DNA from: Isoetes taiwanensis
Taxonomy: Eukaryota; Streptophyta; Lycopodiopsida; Isoetales; Isoetaceae
Direction of reading: 5' to 3'
DNA length: 64,000 nt
Assembly (NCBI GenBank): GCA_021234155.1
Contig: JAJEKV010000504.1
Location: forward strand, 102,278 to 166,277
This document shows positions 21,691-34,505 of the stretch, one piece after another. The notes beneath the pieces were generated by a model. It searched no databases. It worked only from the letters and a program-made list of their open reading frames with translations, and was not told where the DNA came from. The stretch's first letter is position 1. The number at the start of each line of letters is the position of its first letter. The position numbers and the translations under genes were made by a program.

Positions 21691-24600
21691 CTTCTTCCAA
21701 GTATTTTTTTTATCATACTAACCATAGGGAATCATTTCTACACTTTATTAAGACAAGTAAGAGATCTTATAACGTTCCATAGTAGATTAGAACAATCTGA
21801 TACAGACCAGTGATTTTGGGTTGTTGTTGGAAATGGAAATATATACATCCTGGCCTTAAATGTTGGCAATTCATTTTTTGTATTGTGGTCTTTGTTATTA
21901 TGTGCATAGAGGGTGTAACAGGATGGCAAATTTTGAGCCCATGAAGCATGCCAACAAGCTAATGATTCAATAGAAGCATGCCTCTAATTGTTAAGTGAAC
22001 CTGAGTTAATGGCTCTGTCGTAATACAATGTAGTTAAACTTCTTGCAATATGATCAAAATATACTGCATATATCTTTTTCCAGTAAGGTTGCAATCTAAA
22101 AATGGACTTGCCAGTTCCCTCTATAATATGTATAGATTTGGATGAGATCAACACAGTTCCTATTGATGCCAGGGCATGGAAGCCGTGTGGTTTTGTGATG
22201 AGATATACATCTTTACTGCTCAGATCTTTAGATATGTCCCAGTTCAGATCTGACCTTGGTTGCAAATTGGTGATTTACTTGAGATTTGCAATGTGTCATT
22301 AGAGATCTAACAAAATGCAATGTGACTTGTCTGTTGCAGATGCTTTTTCTAGCTATAAATACAGAATTGAGTCAGGTGATGAAAGTGCCCAGGCACCTTA
22401 TGTGATTTCTTGGTCAATTTTGTAGCAAGCGTGTCAATTGACCAGTCCAAATATCTTTTTGCATGGAAGGGAAATAAGCTGAGCTTGCACAAGCTAGAAG
22501 AGCTATATGCAGGTGGAAGATCCAATCAATAACATGGAACAATCTTATTCAATCTCACATGTAAAAAGATCCTCTATAGAGATTACCAAGAATTTGATTT
22601 TATCTTCCTTATGCCTGTAACCAGCTGAGGTTGGGAGCTCAGGAGCCTAAAACTGATCCATATGGAGAGTGCCCATTGTGCATACGTGAATGCTTAATCT
22701 AAACAACAAGATATATGCATTACATATTTTTAATGAATAGAGTAATCCATGAACTACTTATTTCCCAAAATTCACATTGTGATCGATTAACATGAGGAGG
22801 TTCTTGAATTTTAAATAAACTGTGGACCAATAATGGTCTCAGGATAGAAATCTTTCTTGATTTTTTTGAGGACAAATGCTATGCTCGTTTTGTGTGCTTT
22901 TTTTTTTTTTACATTTGTGCATTTTGTTGTAAGCTTTCATAATATAATTTTTTGAAGGACAAAGTTGAATCATTCTTCTTTTTCTTCTTCAACATAGACA
23001 TAAATTATTAGTCGATTGTATTAAGAATTGTATGAAAAAACTAAAACTTAGAAATCAAGACCAATAAACATTTTTCTGTGATGAAACAACTTGCTTACTA
23101 CTTATATTCGTCCAAATTCCAAGCCAAAGTTCATTTATTGGCAAAAGCTAGAGATTTGATTTGAGAACAACCTTCTGGGAACTATTATCGGTTCACAGAA
23201 AACAGTTTTGACCCTGTCATATTCAAAGAAACCTACCAATGAGGTGTAGTTTTTTGTGTTGTACTCTCTAACTTGCATAAAAAAATAAGGAAATACTGCA
23301 ACAATTCAAAAAAATCATTTTATTAAGACAGTTTTACCTTATATAAATATAAGGCAGTATTGGCATGACCCCCTTGAATTCAGGTAAGCATAACTTCCAA
23401 AAATGGAGGTAGATGGATTTTTAGGTATTTTTCGTGTGGAATATGACTATCATATATGAACTTATCGGAAGGGTTTTATTGAATTTTGAGCCATTGATTC
23501 TATATAGATTTTAAAGTGAACAGTGCAAATGCACATTTTTGGTCCATCGCCTGACAACTCTAGTATTAAGCATCACTGCGCCAACCTAACCATTATTGTG
23601 AGAACCCTAGGGTTCAACCTTAAGTGTCTTCCATACATGATAAAAAGACATCATGCTAAAACTCAAACGAGAAATTGCCTATTGCTCCTATACCATGATT
23701 GTCAGAGCTCCAGCAAAGCAAGAGTGTGAGACAAAGGCTTCATTTAACCATGCTTAGCCGTAACAACAGAGGCTTGACTACACCCTTGAACAATGATGTT
23801 TAATGCCAATGTAAATGTTACCTTAGCCACAACCACACCCTTAACCACCAACAAAAGCTTCGGAGACAGCTGGAAGCTACAAGAGTATAAAAATATATCA
23901 ACGTCAGGTCCTAGCAATCGCAATGGCAATTCTCATAAACAAAATAGACAATTTTCAATGCTAACCAACATAATCTACTAGCTGCTCATCCAAGCTTTTC
24001 CTCTAGAAGATCGCAGCTGTGATTGCCTCTAGCTTGAAGGGAATTGTTGTCGCTATGTTCCTACACAGCTCTGTATCGACCACACCCCACCACATTCATT
24101 AAAACTTCAACTGGTCAGCAGGGTCGCATCTGCACTTTTCAGCTCAAGATCTTTATGGACAGCTTTGCAAATTATTGACATCAATTGAGCCTGCTTTTAG
24201 TTTTAACGAGTGGTCATTTGGTGCATCTAAATCTAACTAAGTAGCCTTATACAGATTCCCGAGAAAGAAAGCATTGGTCATCTAATTGAGCTTTTAGAAC
24301 AGTTCAAGCGTAAGGATGAAGCATCTGGAGAGTTTGAACTCACCTTGCAAAATTCTACCTGATGAATCGAGAAGAATGCCTGAGCCCATGAGGAGAAATG
24401 CTTGAGCACCTGAAGAAAAATGCTCGAGCGCCTTAGAAGAGCGCCTAAATGCTTGAAAAGATGGGTTGTAAAAGCGCCTGAATAGAATGTTGCTGGAACG
24501 CACTCGATAAAAAATGGATCTCACTATTAAAATAGAAATGCACATCCTAATTCCTTCAATATGTAACACACAATGATGGTAGACACAAAGTGCCTTGTGT

Positions 24601-25594
24601 ATGATGGGTTCAGGAAAGAGAAATGTTCGCGACCGCCGCGATAAATTTCTTATACATACTAAATAAAACAAGGTGCTGCGCACGGAGGGTTGCCCTCTAT
24701 GGCCAGAGGGTGAAGTGGCTTAAATCGTACTTGAAAAGTCATGTTTTTACAATCAATTAAAGTTGCTATTTTAAGACATTGACATTTTGCGAAGGTGATG
24801 GTAGTTATTTGCATTACTAACTCCTCCTTAGATGTTCTGGACACATGGACTCTGAGGTTTCAGTGTAAAAACATATTGTTGTTAGGTTACTAGTAATTAT
24901 AATAGCAATGTTGTCAGGGTTGGTTATTGTGTGGAGGAAGTATTTACAAGTTTTTCTTGAAAGAAAACCAAAAGCCAGAAGTGCTTGGGGGTGCTAACTG
25001 TAGTGCAGGTGGGTACCCAAGCGGTGACGGTGCTGGTAACTATGGTGCAGCATTGTGGGGATCAGGTGCAACAACTAGGCAAAATCTCGCCCCGATACGC
25101 AGTATTGTAGCTATCTGCCGATGGCAGATTGGTTTGGCTATGCATCTAATACAAAGGGATAATTAGGGGGGCGATTAATATGGAGCATCGGTGGGAGAAA
25201 AGTCTTTGGGCGTTAGATACTTTTGCAAATGGTTATGAAAGTACAAGATACCCTGATAACACTTGGAGGTCTTGCAATTTTTTAAAAATTATAGAGGTAA
25301 TGTTGTTGCTAGAGCTAGACTTGGAAAAACTCCATTTGGAGGTAGCTATATTGCAAGTGTTGGAATCACTTTGGATGAGATGGTTTGGAGAAGGAGAAAT
25401 AGAGTTAGTTTTGAATTGGGTGAGGGGAGTGCTTCATAAAGTCTTCTCAAAAGAATCATTCAAGATTAAGATGGGCGGGGATAGAAGAGGAGTTGTTTTT
25501 GAATTGGCTAAGGGGAGCGCATCATAAAGTCTTTCCCAAATATTCGTGTCGGCAGATGTAGAAAGTGTTTTTTTTTTTCTTGTGTTTCAGTTTC
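21691..25594. other. Gene-poor stretch
   Basis: Nearly 4 kb without a supported gene. Notable text: GAAAAATGCTTGAGCACCTG and GAAAAATGCTCGAGCGCCTT at 24392-24440 (a short repeat with GAGCGCC), CGACCGCCGCGATAAATTTC at 24630 (cf. 11898), and a short duplication AGTT.GTTTTTGAATTGG(G/C)T with GAGGGGAG(T/C)GC at 25404 and 25491. The frames at 24927-25527 have no recognisable domain. Confidence 0.4.
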
Positions 25595-25612
25595 TTGTAG
25601 TAGTCATCTTCT

Positions 25613-25700
25613 TGAGGGGGAGTGTTAGAATATGACAAAAAGATGACTGGTATAGTCTTCTAGCCGTTAAGAGTAGATGAGGTTGCAGCATTTACTATTT
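25613..25700 (+). mobile_element. Possible polypurine tract and LTR start of a Copia-type element
   Basis: CTTGAGGGGGAGTGTTAGAATA at 25611-25632 matches the usual arrangement at the 3' LTR boundary of plant Ty1/Copia elements: a GAGGGGGAG purine tract directly followed by TGTTAGAATA. The putative LTR would be cut by the Gypsy LTR that begins at 25708. No Copia polyprotein was recognised upstream, so this is only a remnant. Confidence 0.4.
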
Positions 25701-25707
25701 GTTCCTA

Positions 25708-27279
25708 TGACGCTCCCTGAATATATACGACCCCCGGCCGTATACATACGGGGACTTTCCCCTCCCATGGCAACCATCTCGCCATGAGCAGGGCCCTCCG
25801 TCTATCCCGGGCCATCCGTAGAGAGATGCCCGAGTGAAGGACGCGGAGGTGTCATTCGGCCCACGCCTTCAATGGGACTCCTAAGTCGCGGAAGCGTGAA
25901 TACATATTAGCACACAGCATAAATCATATATAAATAACCACCACGAAGGGTGGCACATCCATCCAAATACTAACGGCAAAGAATATGCATCTAATCCTAA
26001 GGAAAACACCCCAAACCCCGAGTTCTACCCCGGTTGGGACTCTGTGAGGGTGAACGGCTACGGTCTCAAGAGATCAGCGGACGTGAGGTATAACTGGCGT
26101 TGGGCGGCATAGAACATCGGCTAGGGTTGTCCACTCCATCCGCCCCTCCATTGCACACTTTGCGGATGGGTGGATTCATGCTATGGCATCACTATAGCCT
26201 TGGGAGGCGGAGACTCAAGGCATCACGCCGGCCTGCTCCGGGGTTCATGAAGCCCTAGTCAGGACCCGTAAGGCGTCATTGAAGCGTCCCCTTCGGGGAT
26301 CGCCCGGTGGTTCCATGGGTGAGCTAGAATACGTGCCGCATCAGCGACCCAGCATCCATGCGGGCTTACTCACCCTAAATCTACTCAAAGTGCATGGTGC
26401 CCCATACGGGTCACACCTCTACACCGGGGAGTGGGACCCATACGACCCCTCACGTGGCCAGGCCATCGGGGCCTAGCCCTCGTAGGAGTCTCGGGAGCCT
26501 TTTATGTTCATGCAAGATCCCACCCCACTTCACCCAGCTGCGTCCCTTTTGCGGTGCTAAGCCATTCCATAGCATCTATGACCCGGTGGTCTCACTGTAC
26601 CACAAGCATCTAATGGGAAATAGGGGATCTCTCTAGGAGCATACTACTAGACATGGCTCAGAGATCTCTACCCCGTAATTCCCCCATTTCAAGAGTAATA
26701 CTATGCAAAGAACTATCAATCCATCCTTTGAGAGCAAGACCCGAGAATCCGAAATAAAGAGAACTCACCTTTGCAATCAAGGGTTAGTTCCTATAGGTAA
26801 AAGCCAATGAGAAAATGAAGAAATGAACACAACAAGTGCCCAGCGGGGCTCTACTCTAGAAACATGAAGCTATACTAACCACCCCACGAGGTTCTGCTAG
26901 ATCCATTATCGTCGGGTAACTCCATCTTCCCCTGGACTTGGGCTTTTCGACCTTTGGACCACAGGTAAGTTGGCTGCTTAGCAAGGGTGGTATTTCACCG
27001 GCCTCCTCTTGATCGATTAGGGGGTCAATTAGGGCTAGGGGTCAAGTTGATGACCCAAATTGGAATTTCCCATGCTGGCCAATCGAGTTAGGCCAGGTGG
27101 CGCTCTCCTAAATAGCCAATTAGTCCAATTTAATTAATTGGATAATTATCCTTTAATGATTAATTAATCCCTTTTAGGTCAACCCCCTAGGTCAAAATAC
27201 CCCATGGTGGCGTACCTTAACTGGTGACGTGTCAGTATATTATTTATACGTATCCCGTATAAATACATGGAACGTCACA
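25708..27279 (-). mobile_element. 3' LTR of the Gypsy element
   Basis: On the minus strand the LTR opens TGTGACGTTCCATGTATTTA just after the polypurine tract and on the plus strand it opens TGACGCTCCC at 25708, so its ends carry the TG...CA dinucleotides and a short imperfect inverted repeat (TGACG.TCC). Length is about 1572 bp. The interior has GGCCGTATACATACGGGG near 25736 and is more G+C-rich than its flanks. Translations inside it are not genes. The lower boundary is inferred from the TG and the base composition change. Confidence 0.65.
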
Positions 27280-27280
27280 T

Positions 27281-27296
27281 TCTCCCCCCCCTTAGA
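27281..27296 (-). promoter_or_regulatory. Polypurine tract
   Basis: Minus-strand CTAAGGGGGGGGAGAA directly abuts the TGTGACG LTR start. It is the primer for plus-strand DNA synthesis in LTR retrotransposons and fixes the 3' LTR boundary and element orientation. Confidence 0.8.
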
Positions 27297-27903
27297 AATA
27301 ATGTTGTCCTCAGCATTGGGGTTAGTTAAGCAGAGACAGTTAATCGAAGAACTGAAATAGGAGAAGATATACTTAAGACAGGGAGATAATTCCTTATTTC
27401 GGACAGTAATACATTGAAGTTTGAATTATATCATAGTTTAAGCACCAAGGTGCATTTTACAGACTTATCATCAAAGAAAGTTTAAGGACTGAAGTCCAAT
27501 TTTAAAACATCATAGTAAGAAAGAAAAAACAACACATGTAGACAGAATGGAACTGAAAAAGTCGGGCCATCAACAACCCTCTATACATGGGCAGGTCACG
27601 AACTGCTTACTGGCCTGCACATGTCAATATATGAGTATATATAAATTGATTGTGGTTGAAGGGACCACCCCCTATAATAAATAAAAGAAAAACCTATCTA
27701 CCAGGGAACCTATCATGTCTATGGTTTGCAATTCATTGCGGCATAAGGAATGGTCAAGTTCCCATTATAGCCGAGATGAAGGCGGCCTATCAACTATATG
27801 CTTTTCAAGCAATTCGTGGTCATGTCAACATTAACAATACACCATGTCCTAGAGAACACAAAGGTAATCTCATCATCGGTAACTATTATTATGTACGATG
27901 CAT
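27297..27903. other. 3' untranslated region of the Gypsy element
   Basis: Lies between the chromodomain stop and the polypurine tract. No conserved domain was seen. The plus-strand frame over it is a shadow of the antisense polyprotein. Confidence 0.5.
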
Positions 27904-28555
27904 CTACCCCTCTAGAACATGGCTCTTGGTGAATCGAGCTTTCAAGCTTACCGCCGGCTGCGGGGTTGATAGCATCGTTGATGCGGGCGACCTTGAGATT
28001 CCCGAGATGAAGCCGGATAGTGCTTTTGGGTCTATCTTCATCACCCAGGTAGCATCCTCTGCTGGCAAGTGTTTCCACTTAACCAAGTATTGCAACATTT
28101 GAGTCCTTCTGGTTTGTTTATAAGCTCGATCAAGAAGAGCTTCGGGCACTATCTCCAGTTGCTCTTCTGTCATTTCTAGGAGGGTTAGGGTATCCAAGAC
28201 CTCCTCTGGATCAGGGGTATGTTGCTTCAGAAGACTCACGTGAAAGACCTTGTGGATCTTCAAGTAGGGTGGCAAATCCAAGCGATATGCCTGTTTCTCC
28301 AACACGTTTAGTGATCTTGAACGGCCCAAACCCCATCACGGGTGCGTAGTTTCTTTGCAAGTTACCAATCTTAAGCTTGGCTTGCTTTACCTTAATCTTG
28401 AGCCAAACCGATTAGCCCACCGAAAGAGCGTGGGGTTCTATGCTTATCCGCGACACTCTTCGACATTAGGCGATGCGCCAACAAGTAATCAGGAACTTCT
28501 TCAACCAAGGCTTGCATTTCCAAGAGGAGTTTTGAGAAACCTCGACCTTAGAAAC
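27904..28555 (-). pseudogene. Gypsy integrase C-terminus and chromodomain
   Basis: The frame carries the GPY/F-like end of integrase (AYRLDLPPYLKIHKVFHVSL, then LKQHTPDP) followed by a chromodomain core, ALLDRAYKQTRRTQMLQYLV, then KWKHLPAEDATWV. In chromoviruses this domain helps target integration to particular chromatin. The aromatic-cage positions are only partly met: YLVKW and TW are retained. Upstream to about 28555 the coding continues in another frame, so the gene is disrupted. Confidence 0.85.
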
Positions 28556-29389
28556 GGATTATGCCATGTGTGTGGGAGTAAGGCATTGGTAACCATAATT
28601 TATCATGAAGGGAGACATTCTGGAAGACTCATGTTTCATGCTATTATAGGCAAATTCGACCAAGTAAATATAGTCAGCCCATTGTGATTGCTTACTCCAC
28701 ACATAACTTCGTAGCATATCTTCTATAATGCGATTTATGCGTTAAATCCGACCATCCAAATCGAGAGGATGATATGCCGTACTCATAGCAAGCTTGGTTT
28801 GGATGGTGGTGAAGAACTCTTTCCAGAATGCACTTACAAACTTGGGATCTCTGTCGGATACAATAACTCGTGGCATTCCATGCAATCTGAAGATTTCCTT
28901 TGTGAACAGCAAAGCAGTATCGAAAGCTATATCCGTAGTATGACATGGCAAGAAATGAGCCATCTTCGATAATTTGTCGACCACTACCATCAATGCATCA
29001 TAACCACGGAGAGTACGTGGAAGGCCCACAATAAAGTCCATGGTTATCACTTCCCATTTAGCATTGGGCACATCAAGAGGATGCAATTCCCCCGGAATCC
29101 GTAACTGCTCAGCCTTGGTTTGCTGACACACCTGACACTGTTTAATATACCTGGCAATGTCCTTCTTCATAGAAGGCCAGAAATAACTGGAGCGGATCTT
29201 GAAATAGGTTTTCATGAAACCTGTATGTCCCGCTATAGGGCTGTTGTGTGTGTCATACAGAATAAGCTTACGTACTCCTGAAGTTTCAGGTACACACAAC
29301 TTGTCTTTGTGGTATAAGAAATTACCCTCTTTCTTATATGAACGAAAGCTTCACGCTTTCTTCATATGCGTGCGTGCCTCCTTAACTGA
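28556..29389 (-). pseudogene. Gypsy integrase (HHCC and catalytic core)
   Basis: The zinc-binding part reads H-x3-(PIAG)-H then CQVCQQTKAEQ, followed by the catalytic core with first Asp in VITMDFIVGLP, second Asp in IVSDRDPKF, and the AYHP block. The frame breaks right after AYHP near 28745. In the next frame INRIIEDMLRSYVWSKQSQW and LVEFAYNSMKHESSRMSPF continue the core, so the catalytic Glu region is off frame. Known role: joining element cDNA to the genome. It is inactive as written. Confidence 0.9.
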
Positions 29390-30297
29390 CTATCCACACA
29401 TCACGGAACTCGGATGCGTGGCTAAGGTCTGCTCTATCTGTTTTCCAAACTCACTGGTGAGCGTGGAGATTGCATTACAATGGGTTCGCGTTAGCAGGGG
29501 ATGGCGTGATAATGCATCGGCAACCACATTGTGTTTCCCAGGCTTATACATAATCTCAAAATCATACTCCTCCAAAAATTCCATCCATCTTCCCTGACGG
29601 AGGTTGAGATTTGGCTGGGTTGATAGATAACCCGAGACTCGATGATCCATTATCAAGGTGGAATCTTCTACCAAGAAGGTAGTGTCTCCATATTCGCAAA
29701 GCACGAACGACAGCCAACAATTCCTGATCATGGGTAGGGTAGCGATGTTCTGTGTCATTCATCTTCTTAGAATCGCAGGCTATAACCCTTCCTTCTTGCA
29801 TGAGAACTCCGCCGGTAGCAGTCTTACTGGCATCTGTTGCTACTATCTTGTCCTTCTCTGGATTCGGCAATGTGAGGACTGGTGCTGACGTCAAAGCATC
29901 CTTAAGCTTCTGAAAACTATCCTGGACCTTTGCTTTCCAATGTTCCATCCAATCCTTGATTTTCTCATGTTTCATAAGGTCGGTAAGAGGTGCTGCAATT
30001 TTTGCAAAATCCTTAACAAATTTCCGGTAATATCCTGCCAATCCCAAGAAACTTCGGACCTCTGACACATTACCAAGAATGGGCCAATCCTTGACTGCCT
30101 CTATTTTTGCTGGATCCGTAGCAATTCCTTCGGCCGAGATAACATGGCCTAAATAGTCCACCTTTGGAGTGGCAAACTTGCACTTAGAGAACTTGGCAAA
30201 GAGCTGGTGACGCCCGTTGTAGGGCCAAGCGAAGATGGGTCTCATGCTCTTCTAGAGTCTTACTGTAGATGAGAATGTCATCAAAGAAGATAACAAC
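29390..30297 (-). pseudogene. Gypsy RT C-terminal half and RNase H
   Basis: After the insertion the RT resumes with the catalytic [16 protein letters not shown] (FFDD at 30277-30288), then a frameshift near 30215, [21 protein letters not shown] and [12 protein letters not shown]. RNase H follows with the [11 protein letters not shown] motif and [20 protein letters not shown], and after another frameshift near 29650 it ends YKPGKHNVVADALSRHP. These are the expected landmarks in the correct order. Confidence 0.92.
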
Positions 30298-30301
30298 AAA
30301 A

Positions 30302-30326
30302 AAGTCGTATTTAATTAAAGTGGGAC
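30302..30326 (+). repeat. Left terminal inverted repeat of insert 1
   Basis: 25 bases identical to the reverse complement of 37669-37693. The A+T-rich core TTTAATTAAA is itself palindromic. Confidence 0.95.
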
Positions 30327-31820
30327 TCATTCCATTCCCATTTTTTTTCGGAAACCTGTTAATTTACATAAAAAGAAGCACCTCGACCCGAAAACTATCC
30401 TTAATTCGAATTTTTGAATAAAACTCTGCATTCCAGCTTTGCTGCAGTTTTCCCTGGTTAGCGAGTCGAGAACAAGAACAATTGAAACTGCTAATTTTTT
30501 GGTGTGATAGAACTTACTCTTCTGGCAGTCCTCGACATGTAGTGTTAAATGCTTTGAATGCGGCGAGGCGGAGGAGCACAACACCCGATTTTCTTGTACT
30601 TGTCTCGGAGCTCTTCTTGTCCCTTTGGTGTAGAAAGCAGATCTTTCTCCTTCCCACTTCCCGATACCTCGATATACCACCAAGAATCTGCCGCTGTTTC
30701 AAGAAGCTCGTCTCCGAGTCCCCTCGATGGCTGAAAGAATGGAGTTAAACCCGGTAATCACCGGTGAGTCGAGGTGAATCTTTGCAAGAAGAAAGGATGG
30801 ATCAGTTAAGGTATTCGACAAAAGAAAAACCTCGAGCTCACCTGGGGTGTTTGTCTTCTTCTTCTTCTTTGCCCGGTTGGTAAGAAGCATCCCCTCCGGC
30901 CTCGCTTCTTGGGTTGAGTCATGTCATATGCCCTCTCATCCTCACCGGACCCCCTCGTAAATTAAGTCTCCTCGGCGTTGTGAGTTTTAGGACTGCATGT
31001 AAAAAGATCGGGTGTTCTTTAATTTGAAGTTAAGGACATGCAATCATTTATGAAAAGAAGCGGGCTAAAGTGCAGACGCGGTGCGGCTTTAACCCACAGC
31101 CAAACACTATTTCGAGAAATTTAATCACATCAAGGGACTAAGTGAGTGGGCGTGGTTTATCTTCCACTAGCGACATTGGGGACCACCGAGTTGGGAGGGC
31201 ATCATTTATTAGCGACTTCGAATGGCGCGCCCGACGCGGTAAGCTGCTATGACGCCTTGCATATGTGTTTTTCGATCACGCGCATCCTATTGCAAGCGAT
31301 TGATTTGTCGATGAGCACGGAGCTAAGGTAGGAAGCGGAGTGAGCTGCCGGACAGGGAACTCTACAACTATGGCGCCATGGAGCGGGGATACGCGAGAGA
31401 ATGGTGATACAAGTAATAGATGCAAATACACTCTTGAAGACCCGTGAGAAGAAGCAAAGACTCTAGGTGAGGTCGCGGGATCCGTGATCTGATGGCCCAA
31501 GGAATTCTGGCGTGAAGAGGTGAGTTTGAGAGATGCCTATGTTATTTCGCTTGTAGAACATGCGTATGTGTTTAAATAATGGGCTGGCGATAAGCTCGAC
31601 GGATTCATCGTTTCCTTGTCCGGCATTTTTTCAAACCGAGAGATGATTTACTCTACGGGTTGAGAGATGCTCGGCAAGGAAACAATGGATCGGGGGTAAA
31701 GAAGCGATTCCGTTTTAGGTGTGTTTTTTTCATGGACATTTTACTTGGAATGTTGTACATAGATCAGGCTAGGACTAAGGCCCAGGGAGATGCGGTTCAA
31801 ATGCATCCTCTTGTAGTTAG
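30327..31820. other. Left internal part of insert 1, no gene recognised
   Basis: Several overlapping frames on both strands (30327-30890) have no recognisable domain; the minus-strand ILGGISRYREVGRRKICFLH stretch reads protein-like but short. The remaining sequence is moderately G+C-rich with TCGAG/TCTCGA-type words that become an array further right. Confidence 0.4.
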
Positions 31821-33200
31821 TCGGAGGGCCTCCACCTGTCCGAACCACTCCTCTTCGCAATATTCGAGGAAGATGGTTCGAAGGAGAGTGGCTCGAGCAG
31901 GCTAGAGGCACTTGGGACTAAAAAAAGGAGAATAGAAAGTCAAGATTTTGTAGAGAATGCAAGCCTTGGCTTCCTCTACGTGGTTTCCACGTGGTTAGTT
32001 GTAGAGGCCTCCACCGGTCAGAGCCCCTCCCCTTGTAATACTCGGCGAAGATGGTTGAAGGAGAGTGACTCTGGCCGGGTCGGGCCTTTGCTACCATACA
32101 CGTGAGAATTGGTGGCTAAAGGGATTCTCGACTTGCGAGTCGAGAATCGCATTTATTAGCTGTCTACATTCTCGACCGCATAAAGTCGAGAATGCCTGGC
32201 CATCGAACTTCGGTTAGTACACACGGGTGCTGTTGGTCAAGAGCATTCCCGACTCGCCCAGTATCTGGCTGTCGCTCTATGGTTTCCTGTGCGGAGAAGT
32301 TGGCCGTTAATACGTATTCTGCGACTTCGCCGTCGAGAATGCCTTAACCATCGAGAACCGGGATGGTACACATGGAGTGCGGTTGGTAAGGCATTCGTTT
32401 CAGCGGCCAGAAATACGCTCGACAAGCTGCATTGGTTTCACGTGGGTTGCTAAGAGTTGGCTGCTGACAGTCAAAACAACTTCCCTTACTTGTGTCAGGA
32501 AGATAGAAGGAGAGTTGTTAAAGGCTGTCGAGGCGGCCCTAGAGATACAAGGCGGCGTTTTCTCGACTCACGAGTGGCGGCAACACCGGTTAGTGTAGAG
32601 GCCTCCACTTGTCGAGCCATCCCGCCGCCAATATTAAGCGAAGATGGTTGAAGGAGGCGGTCTTTGATTGGGTAAGTATGCATTCCACCTGAGAGAATTG
32701 GAGTTGCTAAGAGTTGGCCCGCAGGCGGTGAAAACCACTTCCCTTCGCAATGTCAGGGAAGATAGAAGGAGAGTGGCAGAATGCAGAGGCCAGCTCTAGA
32801 AGTCCACAGAGAGTGCACTAGGTTTTCTCGACTCACCAGTCCCGGCTGACGGCAACTCTGCGGGTTAAGCCGCCGAGGCCTCCACCAGGTGGGCAGCCCT
32901 CTTCATAATATTCGATGAGCATGGTTAGAAGGAGAGTGGCTCGAGGCGGGTGGAGGCACTGCTTGACGCACAAGAAGCCATTGGCGGGGTATCACATTCT
33001 CGACTCATGAAGTCGAGAAGGCCGCCCGAGGGTTCTAAAGAATGTGAAGACATTGGGTAGGCTGTGCAATCGAATGCTGATCGAGAATCCCTCAACCCCC
33101 TTGATCGAGTGTACACTCCCTCTTCTGCGCCCTCGCTGAAGTCGGGAAGTTCTCGACTTCATGAAGCCGAGAAGAACTGTACTTCTGGATTTGTTGGCAA
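31820..33200. repeat. Degenerate array with GAAGATGGTTGAAGGAGAGTG and TCTCGACTT hairpins
   Basis: GGCCTCCAC(C/T).GTC followed about 45 bp on by GAAGATGGTT.GAAGGAGAG recurs at about 31827, 32007, 32600 and 32877, with partial units GGAAGATAGAAGGAGAGT at 32498 and 32756. Interleaved are short inverted repeats: CTCGACTTGCGAGTCGAGA near 32131, CTCGACCGCATAAAGTCGAG near 32171, CTCGACTCATGAAGTCGAGA near 32999, CTCGACTTCATGAAGCCGAG near 33153. Frames here are shadows of the repeats. Confidence 0.75.
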
Positions 33201-34200
33201 AGTATTCCCAACTTCGCCCTCCCTTCGCATGTCTCCTGAAGATGGATTTCTTTGTGAGTTAGAAATGGAAGTTACGTGAAGCAATTCCTATTCTTAGTTC
33301 TTCTTTGGGAGAAAGACATTCCTAGTTATGTTACATTAATGCTCTGCAATATCTTAGTTCCTAACACCCGGTCTCGATGATTTCTATCTGGGTTGCTTGC
33401 TACTACTCTAACCACTATTCTCACTTGTGCCTGTACAATGTATTCAATTCAACCACAAGCAAGAAAAAAGATAACAAAAGCAGAAAACAATACAAAGGGA
33501 AAGCGGATAATGATTGAGATTAGTGAGATCAATGAGAAAACAGAGAACAAAGTGGAGAAGAGTGAGAGAGAATAGTGGAGAACGAAGATGAGAAATGAGA
33601 TTAAAAAGGGTATGATATTACAAAACATACCGGAAGATTTTTGGATGAGGAGGAGGCTTAGGAGTTCGCTTCCATGTGGGTATAGTCGTTGGCAAAGCGT
33701 GAATAAGGATTTCTCGGTATAAATTGTATCGGGGATCAATAAGAGCCTCTAACAAATGAGAATATAAGTAAAAATGCACTAAAGGACTTTAGAAAACTAA
33801 AAAGCAGCACTAAAAGGGCCTCACTTTCTTCTCAGCGGTATGCGCCCACTCGAACAATAAATCTCTGGCGAGAACGGTCTTTGCTGGAAGCGTCCTGATC
33901 CGTCGACCAAGCTACTGTCATAAGATGGCCTTGGAATCGCTCGGTTCGATCGATCGCCTGATCGGTAAAGCGGGCGCCTAAGGAAACAGGGGAGGATGAG
34001 TGATCGAGAAAGCGAGGGGGGAGGAAGAATGGTGGGGGAGAGGAAGAGGGTGCGGTTAATTGCAGGCCGCACCCTCGAACCCGTAAAAGTGCAATAATAA
34101 AAACCATTGTCGCGTGTGGGCCATGCCCTCCATGGCGTGGCGGTCTTGATTGTCGACATGGCCACGGTTTCAGCCTCTGAAGAGGCGCCACGTGGACATG
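33201..34200. other. Gene-free interior of insert 1
   Basis: A purine-rich stretch (33460-33600) with many AGAA/GAGA words, then G+C-richer sequence with GATCGATCG near 33946. No supported gene. Confidence 0.4.
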
Positions 34201-34470
34201 ACAAGATATGAAAGGGTAGGTTATATGTTTATATATGTTATCTTATGTATTTAATAAGGTTTCAATGGTTGAATAGTTTCAATGGTTATATATGTTTACA
34301 ATGTTTACATATGGTTTAGAATGAGTGTGGTTGTATGCTTTTAATATGGTTATATGATTTTAGTTAATATGGTTGTATGATTTTAGTTAATATGGTTGTA
34401 TGATATAATATGATTATATTTAATATGTTTGTATGGTTTTATATGGTTCATATGGTCATATTTGTGGTGT
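34200..34470. repeat. TATGGTTNTATG minisatellite
   Basis: ATATGGTTGTATGATTTTAG and related words recur about every 20-30 bp (34345, 34365, 34389, 34420 and others), with TTCAATGGTT at 34260 and 34279. It lies just upstream of the transposase-like gene and may overlap its promoter. Confidence 0.7.
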
Positions 34471-34505
34471 TTGGGGCTATATGGTTTTAATGTGAGCTTT
34501 TTCAT

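Noticed and set aside
25708..27279. Plus-strand frames around 26279-26636 as genes
   Set aside because: They lie inside the LTR, overlap one another in several frames, and have no recognisable domain.
28355..29888. Plus-strand frames across the Gypsy polyprotein
   Set aside because: They are antisense to clear integrase, RNase H and chromodomain coding and carry no domains of their own.
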